Assembly: GCA_946479055.1 (NCBI GenBank) | Contig: CAMLEX010000267.1 | Coordinates: 1-6,928, forward strand | Direction: 5' to 3' | Length of the DNA: 6,928 nucleotides | Origin: an uncultured Bacteroidota bacterium | GTDB lineage: Bacteria > Bacteroidota > Bacteroidia > Chitinophagales > Chitinophagaceae | Shown: piece by piece, positions 1 to 5,473 of the stretch | Numbering within the stretch: the first letter of the stretch is position 1 | How the letters are laid out: the number at the start of each line of letters is the position of its first letter | Notes under the pieces: generated by a model | The model's input: only the letters and a program-made list of their open reading frames with translations | What the model was told of the DNA's origin: nothing | The model's database searches: none | Made by a program: the position numbers and the translations under genes

Positions 1-2
1 TC

Positions 3-383
3 CTTACTTTCATTTTCCGCTATATGAAAGCCCTGGTAGAGCAAGGTTATGTGTATATAGCACAACCCCCTTTGTACCTTGTAAAGAAAGGAAAGGAACA
101 AGCCTATGCCTATAACGAAAACCAACGTAAAGCATTGGTGGCAAGATTAGGCGGTGGAAAAGAAGAGTCGGTAACGATACAACGATATAAAGGTTTGGGA
201 GAAATGAATGCGGAACAGCTTTGGGAAACAACCATGAATCCTGAAACAAGAACATTAAAACAGGTGACTATCGAAAGCGCAGCCGAAGCCGACCGGATAT
301 TCAGCATGCTGATGGGTGATGAAGTAGCTCCGCGCAGAGATTTTATTGAGAAACATGCCAAATACGCAAAGCTTGATGTTTAG
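3..383 (+). CDS. gyrB: DNA gyrase subunit B, C-terminal fragment (5' end outside window)
   Basis: This is the ATPase subunit of DNA gyrase, the cytosolic type II topoisomerase that introduces negative supercoils. Only the last 126 codons are present. The frame is open to the left edge, so the ATG at 24 is an internal Met and not a start. The fragment covers the end of the TOPRIM domain and the C-terminal GyrB domain. It reads LTFIFRYM, then [14 protein letters not shown], then [19 protein letters not shown], then the [12 protein letters not shown] tail. The IAQPPLY and [13 protein letters not shown] wording fits GyrB better than ParE. The long insert that E. coli GyrB carries between IAQPPLY and RYKGLGEMN is absent, as in most bacteria. 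The gene ends in TAG and is followed 65 bp later by a strong terminator, so it appears to be the last gene of its transcript. The GyrB-versus-ParE call is firm but rests on a short segment. Confidence 0.93.
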   Translation, partial: LTFIFRYMKALVEQGYVYIAQPPLYLVKKGKEQAYAYNENQRKALVARLGGGKEESVTIQRYKGLGEMNAEQLWETTMNPETRTLKQVTIESAAEADRIFSMLMGDEVAPRRDFIEKHAKYAKLDV

Positions 384-448
384 GTCTATTTCAACAACCG
401 GTGGAAAAATACGCCACTGATATATAAATATTTAAAAATAAATGTATT

Positions 449-473
449 AGCCCCTTCACCGAGGGGCTTTTTT
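449..473 (+). terminator. Intrinsic terminator of gyrB
   Basis: A 7-bp perfect stem, AGCCCCT (449-455) with AGGGGCT (462-468), closes a 6-nt loop (TCACCG) and runs directly into six T residues (468-473). This is a textbook Rho-independent terminator 65 bp after the gyrB stop. It separates gyrB from the small gene downstream, which must therefore have its own promoter or depend on readthrough. Confidence 0.88.
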
Positions 474-476
474 CAA

Positions 477-526
477 CCTTTTAAGAAATTTTAAAGGCTG
501 AAACCCTCTAAAAGCCTTAATTTCAG
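477..526 (+). other. Leader with overlapping alternative stems upstream of the 69-aa gene
   Basis: Three stems share arms and cannot all form together. CCTTT (477-481) pairs with AAAGG (493-497), with two further A-T pairs inside. AAGGCT (494-499) pairs with AGCCTT (513-518). CTGAAA (498-503) pairs with TTTCAG (521-526). They lie between the gyrB terminator and the ATG at 554. No Bacteroidota-type promoter (TTTG / TAnnTTTG) can be seen in 384-553, so the transcription start is unknown. The stems are short and AT-rich, and chance pairing is a real possibility. Confidence 0.3.
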
Positions 527-553
527 GTATTACTAATTCAAAAAATAATAATC

Positions 554-763
554 ATGTCTGAAGTAACACTTACAGCGTATAATGTAAAAACCAAGGAAAA
601 AGGTGTTCCTATCAAGGATGCCGTAATTACCAAAACCGCAAAAGGCGCTTATATGGCCCAGGGCAATGATGGTAAAGGAAATAAATTGACTACGTTATTA
701 GGCGCTGAAAAAGCCCTTGCAGCGATCGAAGCAGGTATCGCCAAAAAGGGATGGGAAGATTAG
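554..763 (+). CDS. Small conserved-looking protein of unknown function (69 aa)
   Basis: I do not recognise a characterised family. The protein is Lys- and Ala-rich, has no cysteine, no signal peptide and no membrane segment, so it should be cytosolic. The N-terminal half (about residues 3-36) looks like short beta strands (VTLTAYNVKTK, then DAVITKTAKGAYMAQG). A Gly/Asn/Asp turn follows (GNDGKGNK, 37-44), then a C-terminal helix (about 50-65, GAEKALAAIEAGIAKKGW). Codon use is ordinary, and the gene sits between two intrinsic terminators, which supports a real monocistronic gene. The ATG at 554 is preceded by an A-rich stretch with no Shine-Dalgarno, as for the other genes here. From memory, the strand-turn-strand pattern weakly resembles two topoisomerase-associated small modules: the DUF5679 zinc ribbon without its cysteines, and the topoisomerase I C-terminal repeat. 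Neither likeness is firm enough to name it. Confidence 0.75.
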   Translation: MSEVTLTAYNVKTKEKGVPIKDAVITKTAKGAYMAQGNDGKGNKLTTLLGAEKALAAIEAGIAKKGWED

Positions 764-790
764 TATAACATCAGCCCCCTTAAAAATAAT

Positions 791-822
791 GCCGGCCACT
801 TTAATAAGTAGCCGGCTTTTTT
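791..822 (+). terminator. Stem-loop terminator between convergent genes
   Basis: GCCGGC (791-796) pairs with GCCGGC (811-816). After a C-A mismatch the stem continues with ACTT (798-801) against AAGT (806-809), closing a TAAT tetraloop. Six T residues (817-822) follow on the plus strand, making a good Rho-independent terminator 28 bp after the small gene's stop. On the minus strand the same stem lies 26 nt past the stop of the collagen-like lipoprotein gene and is followed by ATTATTTTTAA, so it may also end that transcript, less efficiently. Confidence 0.82.
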
Positions 823-841
823 ATTCTTTAGCAGATTTTCA

Positions 842-1396
842 TTAGTCCTTTAATCCAAGATACTCCTGTACTGACTTATAATTATTCCAGTCAACAGTTT
901 TCCCGCTTGCCGCAGATCGACCAGCCGTGCCGCCTGGGATCAAAATGTACCTCAGGGGAAAACCGGAAATGTCTCCATCTGCTAAAATTCCAATTGTATT
1001 CAAATAGAAATAAGGTTTAATAAAGAAATCATCACCCTCTGCGTATGGCAGCGGTATTACGAAAGGACTGGCTGCGTCACCGAGATTTACATATACTTTT
1101 ATTTCTCCCTTATTCAGCATATCCAGATCAAGTTTCGGCACCGTAAGCTCTCCAAATATTGAATCGGTGCTTGTCGCACTAAATAGGAAATAGGTTACTG
1201 TGTCAATCCATGGCGAATAAATCACATTGGCTGTACCAACTGGGCCAGCAACTCCGGCAGCGCCAGCAGGACCGGCCGGGCCGGCAGGACCAGCGGGTCC
1301 GGCAGGGCCTGTATCGCCGTCTTTAGAACAACCGGCAACTATTACTGTAATTGCCAAAAATAAAATACATGGTATTGAGAGAAATTTTTGTCTCAT
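842..1396 (-). CDS. Collagen-like lipoprotein with globular C-terminal domain (184 aa)
   Basis: This is an exported lipoprotein. A hydrophobic signal peptide (residues 1-22) ends in a lipobox, VAGC, with Cys23 as the lipidated residue. The mature start CSKDGD has Lys and acidic residues close to the Cys, as in Bacteroidota surface lipoproteins. Residues 27-56 form ten consecutive Gly-X-Y triplets, five of them Gly-Pro-Ala, a short collagen-like stretch. Residues 57-184 form a separate domain with strand-like segments (GEIKVYVNLG, YILIPGG) and an acidic or aromatic end (VDWNNYKSVQEYLGLKD). The layout of lipobox, Gly-Pro-Ala spacer and a domain ending in an IPGG-then-DY-AV-YG-type tail is one I have seen in Bacteroidota collagen-like proteins; its function is not known to me. 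The gene lies 193 bp downstream of the SusCD operon on the same strand, beyond a structured spacer, so it may be separately transcribed. Ten triplets is short for a stable triple helix without hydroxyproline; a stiff stalk is an alternative. Confidence 0.85.
   Translation of the reverse strand: MRQKFLSIPCILFLAITVIVAGCSKDGDTGPAGPAGPAGPAGPAGAAGVAGPVGTANVIYSPWIDTVTYFLFSATSTDSIFGELTVPKLDLDMLNKGEIKVYVNLGDAASPFVIPLPYAEGDDFFIKPYFYLNTIGILADGDISGFPLRYILIPGGTAGRSAASGKTVDWNNYKSVQEYLGLKD
1229..1318 (-). repeat. Collagen-like Gly-X-Y coding tract (10 triplets)
   Basis: Codons 27-56 of the collagen-like lipoprotein encode G-D-T, then five G-P-A, then G-A-A, G-V-A, G-P-V and G-T-A. The tract is much richer in GC than its surroundings. 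Each of the five G-P-A units uses a different 9-base spelling, so this is a protein repeat and not an exact DNA tandem repeat. Confidence 0.9.
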
Positions 1397-1484
1397 AGCT
1401 TTTGGTTTTTTATTAATTAGGTGTAGATACTTATTGTTATTAGTAAGAAATGCAATAATTAATCTGAGCTGTAACTAAAATCAA

Positions 1485-1576
1485 TTTAATCAAACTTTTA
1501 GAATATACTGCTCAATTCTAAAAGTATTTTGCCCGCCATTGCAAAATATTATATACTTCTACCAGGTTTGATTAAA
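1485..1576. repeat. Nested inverted-repeat structure between the SusCD operon and the collagen-like gene
   Basis: A perfect 11-bp outer inverted repeat, TTTAATCAAAC (1485-1495) with GTTTGATTAAA (1566-1576), encloses two adjoining perfect hairpins. The first is ACTTTTAGAAT (1494-1504) with ATTCTAAAAGT (1515-1525), loop 10 nt. The second is TATTTTGC (1525-1532) with GCAAAATA (1541-1548), loop 8 nt. Together they could fold as a three-way junction of about 92 nt on either strand, sharing only one or two bases at the joints. It lies 13 bp past the DUF4302 gene stop in the direction of transcription. It could be the operon's 3' end or processing signal, a small palindromic repeat element, or an untranslated RNA. 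No strong T-run follows either hairpin on the minus strand, so a simple Rho-independent terminator is not clear. Confidence 0.6.
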
Positions 1577-1589
1577 AAAAATCTAGTGG

Positions 1590-2921
1590 TTAAAACTCCC
1601 AGGTGATCCATGATTTGCCGTCCGCAGCGCTTACCATATCATAGGTAGTAGCGCTTGTTTGCACGAAATAATAACCATTTGAATTATATAATAGCGTCTT
1701 GGTCTGAGCTGCCGGGCCGGTAGTAGGATAAGTTAAGAAATTGGGCGGGCCATAATCCACCACCTGTACGAATATGGCACGTCCATTTGCTGTAAAAGTT
1801 GGACGTGGTCCCGTGACATAATCTAATACAAGAGTATCCCGGGTAGCATTTAGAAAAAAAGGACCAAAGGCGTCATTGCTGGCTGTAACCCCGGGCCAAT
1901 AAAATAAATAATAATAAGTAGATGTACCGCTCGTGAGTGATTGAATTCCGAAAGCATCATCTACGCCATTTACATGAAATCCTTTTTGAGAGAACCAATA
2001 ATCGTTTCGATTATTAACTGCATAATTCCACCACCTTCTGGGCGCCTCTGTATCCACTTTAAGCGGAACTACAATACCTGTTATTGTAGCAGCAACACCA
2101 TTAACGGTTAAATTGAGTGTTTGAGTGGCTGCTGTCCACGCTATATTACTAAAACCTGAAATTGTTTGAGATCCATTAACAAGCGGGTTTGCCAAAGCAA
2201 TGCCTCCGGCGACATAATAATAACCGGTTGTAAATGATTGAAGATTTCCACTGCCATCAAGCCAGCTAAAAATAATCTGTCGGCTAACAGGATCGATCTT
2301 TATATCGTATAACTGGGAACCAATTGTTAAGCGTTTGAAATAAGTTAATATCTTATTTATGTTTATTATGTTTAAACCGGCCGCTAACTGGCCACTGTTG
2401 AATGCATCTGCTTCCGCTTTGGTGGCTCTGATCAAAGTCATTTTACTGGCATTAAACCTGCCAATAAGTTTAATGGTATCTGAAGTAGCAGCATCGAAAT
2501 AAAATTCAAAATCGGAAAACAATCCTGCTCCCACGGGCCCGCCATTAACTGTTCCGTCAGGATCAGATAACACATGCAGATAAGAGTAAGTATCAAATAG
2601 CAGGCTTGGCTGTTGTAAAGCTTTTAAGCGGTAGCTGCTTTCTTTCAGTGTAACAGCGGATAAAGAATCAAAATCAGAAAGCATAACCACCCTGTTTTCA
2701 TTATTAAACTTAAAATAAAAAATGTGTGAAGAACCTCTGCCGCTATCAGTCACCAACAATCCTTTCCAGCCATCCTGGGCTCCTGAAAGCTGGGCCTGGT
2801 AAGCATCCAATTTTTCTTTTAAACGTTCATCCGGTGATTTATCAAATACAGATTTATCATCTTTCTTACAGGATGATAGGGCTGCAACTATTATCAAACT
2901 AAATATTAAAACTTTTTTCAT
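1590..2921 (-). CDS. DUF4302-family lipoprotein (443 aa), last gene of the SusCD operon
   Basis: This is an exported lipoprotein with a signal peptide at 1-17 and a lipobox LSSC with Cys18. The mature start CKKDDK matches the X-K-(D/E)2 type of surface export signal. The N-terminal half carries features I associate with DUF4302: FDKSPDER (26-33), an amphipathic helix leading to GWKG (51-54), a strand-rich FYFKFNNENRV segment (68-78), SSYRLKALQQPSLLFDTYSYLH (95-116, split by eye into two blocks) and DPDG (120-123). The C-terminal half, from about 190, is rich in strands, aromatic residues, Ser and Thr, and has no catalytic signature I can see. The family is typically found with SusC/SusD and the HExxH lipoprotein, exactly as here; its biochemical role is unknown. 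The gene starts 30 bp after the metallohydrolase gene, so it is very probably cotranscribed. A ligand-binding or scaffold role at the cell surface is inference. Confidence 0.87.
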   Translation of the reverse strand: MKKVLIFSLIIVAALSSCKKDDKSVFDKSPDERLKEKLDAYQAQLSGAQDGWKGLLVTDSGRGSSHIFYFKFNNENRVVMLSDFDSLSAVTLKESSYRLKALQQPSLLFDTYSYLHVLSDPDGTVNGGPVGAGLFSDFEFYFDAATSDTIKLIGRFNASKMTLIRATKAEADAFNSGQLAAGLNIININKILTYFKRLTIGSQLYDIKIDPVSRQIIFSWLDGSGNLQSFTTGYYYVAGGIALANPLVNGSQTISGFSNIAWTAATQTLNLTVNGVAATITGIVVPLKVDTEAPRRWWNYAVNNRNDYWFSQKGFHVNGVDDAFGIQSLTSGTSTYYYLFYWPGVTASNDAFGPFFLNATRDTLVLDYVTGPRPTFTANGRAIFVQVVDYGPPNFLTYPTTGPAAQTKTLLYNSNGYYFVQTSATTYDMVSAADGKSWITWEF

Positions 2922-2951
2922 TTTTTACTTTTTAATGAAAGCAATCCTCAA

Positions 2952-3869
2952 TTAATAAATAAGAGAGCTTATCGCCGCCCTGCTTCTTGCCTGCAAACTA
3001 TAAAAATCAATATTCCAGGTCTGTTTGAAATAACTGACCACCGCTGCTTCTTTTTGTCTTAACCTTGCCTTAGCAACATCGGCCGTAGTTCCATTTGCCG
3101 TGGTTCCTGTATAATTGATACCGTTTACATACTGATCGAACCAGGCCCTCCCCTCCACTAACATCAATGAAACCATTTCCGCCCAATCATCATCCTTACC
3201 TGAAATAGCGTATTGTGAAATAAATCCTTCATTCCTAGCGTCCCCGGGGGAAACATTTAACCAATCGGAGGTGTATGAACTTGCACTTGACTGGCTAAAC
3301 TCAATCGGGATTTTAATATTCTGATCAAGAATATGAGCATATTCGTGATGAATAGTAACGAATACTCGTTTTACATTGTCCGTATCGCTTAATACATAAC
3401 CGGGCATTCCTTTAATGCGAAAATTATTTACATCATACAGGGTAACCTTGCGTCCACCTTCAGCAGTACCTAATTTTACCGCACCATTTATGTAGGCCGG
3501 ACTACCCACTAATATAAAAAATTTAGGGCTTATGTTTTTGAAAAACATAAGTCCGGCCTCTGTAATATATGGGTTTATCCATGCCAGTTTTATAGCATCC
3601 ATAATAGGTATCACCTTTTCTTCTTTTGGAGGAACTAACTGTTTATTAAAATCGTCCTGCAGTTCGCCCTGGTCCCATTTATATTTAACCGCTATATTGT
3701 ATGGCGTGGTTAAATTATCCACTATCCATTTATCAATTGCACCAGGTGCCCATGTATCGCCTCCAAGCCCCGGAATATTGTCAACACTACCCAGTTTGTC
3801 TTCTTTATAGCAGGAGACAATAATAATTGATATTGATAGTGCGGCTATTATTGTTTTTATTGATTTCAT
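2952..3869 (-). CDS. Substrate import-associated zinc metallohydrolase lipoprotein (305 aa)
   Basis: This is a predicted zinc-dependent hydrolase, most likely a peptidase, anchored in the outer membrane. The signal peptide (1-19) ends in lipobox IVSC with Cys20; the mature start CYKEDK matches the X-K-(D/E)2 surface export pattern. The zinc motif is HEYAH at 175-179 (His175, Glu176 as general base, His179), set in VFVTIHHEYAHILDQ. Glu231 in DDWAEMVSLM is the best candidate third zinc ligand, since an acidic-aromatic-AE segment downstream of HExxH is usual in such gluzincin-like enzymes. The protein fits the family of HExxH lipoproteins encoded beside SusC/SusD (putative zinc-binding metallopeptidase, Peptidase_Mx1-like), and its length is typical. 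It starts 29 bp after the susD-like stop and ends 30 bp before the DUF4302 gene. No substrate has been shown for the family as far as I know; peptide trimming before or during uptake is inference. Confidence 0.9.
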   Translation of the reverse strand: MKSIKTIIAALSISIIIVSCYKEDKLGSVDNIPGLGGDTWAPGAIDKWIVDNLTTPYNIAVKYKWDQGELQDDFNKQLVPPKEEKVIPIMDAIKLAWINPYITEAGLMFFKNISPKFFILVGSPAYINGAVKLGTAEGGRKVTLYDVNNFRIKGMPGYVLSDTDNVKRVFVTIHHEYAHILDQNIKIPIEFSQSSASSYTSDWLNVSPGDARNEGFISQYAISGKDDDWAEMVSLMLVEGRAWFDQYVNGINYTGTTANGTTADVAKARLRQKEAAVVSYFKQTWNIDFYSLQARSRAAISSLIY

Positions 3870-3898
3870 ATTACGTTTAACTAAAATGATTTAATTAT

Positions 3899-5374
3899 TT
3901 ATCGTGGATTAGGTTCCAAACCTGAAAGAGATGTTGATGCCGGTATTTGTAAAACTTTTCTTGGATCATCTGCAGCCAGGGTAGCTAACACAGTAACTGC
4001 ACCCGAAGCATCCGGAGATGTGGTATGCTCAACTGGTAATTTATATCGGAGTATATCAAACCAGCGCATGCCTTCATGTATAAACTCCGCCCTCTTATAA
4101 TATAGTATCGCCCCGATTAAACCATCCCTTGTATTAGAAGTACCAAAAACAGATTTGATTCTTGCTTCAGTTATATTGTGAGCAGAAGCTGAATAATTAA
4201 GAATTCTTGTACTGGCATACGTATTTAAATCGGCAATGGCAGCGGCGTAATTGTTGGTGTAGGCATATGCTTCGGCACGATTAAATAACACTTCCTCTAC
4301 CGTAAATAAAGGCACCATAACGTAAGGAATTCCAATTTCAGCATTCACAGATACTTTTACAAAATATTCATCAATCTTAGGCACCAGTTTATGGTCAGTG
4401 CCAAAAGAATATAATGAAAAAGCAAAATTACCACCGGTTAAAGGTTCGGGCCTGGGGAAAATCTGGCTTTGCTTATCGTCATCAACACCATACCGGCTTG
4501 CATAATAATTGCGGGACCATAGTGATGATGTTTCAACTAAAAGAAGGTTTGCATTCTCCGTAGCCCTGGCATATATTTTAAACAATTCAGTTACATCAGT
4601 AATCTTTCTATAGGTTGTATTCCATCCTCTTAAATTCGCAGCGAAATTGTTGCCGGGCACCACGAGGTTTGCATATTGTATCACCTTAGCATAATCTTTC
4701 TTAAACAGGTAGAAACGTGTGGCAAAAGCATACGCTGCTGCCTTATTAAAATGATACTTTGGTACATTGTATACTTTATCTTGAATCAGCGGAATGCCTT
4801 CCAGCAAATCTTTCTCTACCATTTCATATACATACTGTACCGTTTTTCTATCGTATTGTTTTATAAAAACATTTTCCGGTTCGGTAACATACGGAATGCC
4901 CGGTGATGATGCAGCCGTTGCTTCATCATAAAATTTAGAAAAAAAGTTGACCAGCATAAAATGCGCATAAGCTCTTGCAACTAATGCCTCACCCTTCTGC
5001 GCACTATAATCATTAGGATTGCCTGCTTTGCTGATAGTTTGCAATGCCTGGTTGGCGGCAGCTATGGCTGAATAGCAACCATACCAATAAAATTCTGGAG
5101 AGTCCTGCTGATTATCTTTGGTATCGATAAAATAGAAAGGGTCGTGAATAACAATATCGCTACCACCAGAACCAATATCCGCTACATTATCCGACATGGT
5201 TTCAGCAAATGACTGGTAATTAGCCTGCGGATATGCAGTGCCTAATAATTGCGATACTTTTTCAGGAGTTCCAACCGTTGCCCTGTTGTCTGGTTCTTTA
5301 TCAAGGTATTTTTTACAACTGACACTGGCAGTAATCAGCAAACAAAAAGATGTATATAAAATAATTTGTTTCAT
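3899..5374 (-). CDS. RagB/SusD-family nutrient-uptake outer-membrane lipoprotein (491 aa)
   Basis: This is the surface lipoprotein that caps the SusC barrel and binds the ligand for import. The signal peptide (1-19) ends with Cys20, and the mature CKKYLDKEPDN start is typical of SusD proteins. The SusD-like N-terminal region has the helical TPR-type segments, for example EALVARAYAHFMLVNFF and FNKAAAYAFATRFYLFKKDY. The C-terminal RagB/SusD domain carries EVLFNRAEAYAYTNNYAAAI, then KRAEFIHEGMRWFDILR (427-443) and DDPRKVLQIP (469-478), all standard for the family. Length is within the usual 450-600 range. The C-terminus LSGLEPNPR is intact. Nothing here identifies the ligand, because SusD binding sites diverge freely. 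It sits 99 bp downstream of the susC-like gene and must act with it. Symbol susD is not assigned, since that name belongs to the starch system. Confidence 0.95.
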   Translation of the reverse strand: MKQIILYTSFCLLITASVSCKKYLDKEPDNRATVGTPEKVSQLLGTAYPQANYQSFAETMSDNVADIGSGGSDIVIHDPFYFIDTKDNQQDSPEFYWYGCYSAIAAANQALQTISKAGNPNDYSAQKGEALVARAYAHFMLVNFFSKFYDEATAASSPGIPYVTEPENVFIKQYDRKTVQYVYEMVEKDLLEGIPLIQDKVYNVPKYHFNKAAAYAFATRFYLFKKDYAKVIQYANLVVPGNNFAANLRGWNTTYRKITDVTELFKIYARATENANLLLVETSSLWSRNYYASRYGVDDDKQSQIFPRPEPLTGGNFAFSLYSFGTDHKLVPKIDEYFVKVSVNAEIGIPYVMVPLFTVEEVLFNRAEAYAYTNNYAAAIADLNTYASTRILNYSASAHNITEARIKSVFGTSNTRDGLIGAILYYKRAEFIHEGMRWFDILRYKLPVEHTTSPDASGAVTVLATLAADDPRKVLQIPASTSLSGLEPNPR

Positions 5375-5473
5375 TTGTTTATTTTTTATTGCTTTTTAGC
5401 CAAATGGAATTCGCCAAATAATCATCACGGTTGGTGATCGGCTTTGTCATGGCTCATTTCATCATTTATCAAT
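5375..5473 (-). other. SusC-SusD spacer with short repeats
   Basis: This 99-bp spacer is wider than the other two in the operon. It contains a direct repeat GCCAAAT at 5399-5405 and 5413-5419 (14-bp period) and a small inverted repeat ATCAC (5424-5428) with GTGAT (5434-5438). No T-run or recognisable promoter is present. It may lower susD expression relative to susC or mark an RNA processing point, but nothing here proves a function. Confidence 0.3.

Noticed and set aside
24..26. ATG at 24 as the start of a separate 119-aa protein
   Set aside because: The frame continues to the left edge with LTFIFRY, which matches conserved GyrB sequence just before this Met, so the ATG is internal.
10..361. 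Two minus-strand open frames (10-255 and 110-361) over the gyrB end
   Set aside because: Both lie antisense to unmistakable GyrB sequence and have no recognisable domain or start context.
1227..1478. Plus-strand open frame with its own Pro-Ala-Gly repeats, opposite the collagen-like gene
   Set aside because: A GGN-CCN-GCN tract also reads as Gly/Pro/Ala triplets on the complementary strand, so the repeats are a mirror of the real gene. The minus-strand frame has a signal peptide, a lipobox and a full C-terminal domain; the plus-strand frame ends in spacer sequence and has no such features.
1541..1554. TATAAT and TATTTTG on the minus strand as a promoter for the collagen-like gene
   Set aside because: The spacing of the Bacteroidota -7 box (TAnnTTTG) is one base short, there is no TTTG at the right distance upstream, and the site lies inside the palindromic structure about 145 bp from the start codon.
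1485..1576. Insertion sequence or target-site duplication around the palindrome
   Set aside because: The flanks (AAAATCAA on the left, AAAAATCTAG on the right) share only AT-rich similarity and no clean duplication, and there is no transposase frame. It is kept as a structured repeat of unknown nature.
3532..3810. Plus-strand 92-codon open frame within the metallohydrolase gene
   Set aside because: It is antisense to a gene with clear family motifs, with low-complexity hydrophobic and Ser/Pro content typical of a shadow frame.
4676..4906. Plus-strand 76-codon open frame within the SusD-family gene
   Set aside because: It is antisense to a well-supported SusD protein, with an Ile/Phe/Tyr-rich composition that simply reflects AT-rich complement.
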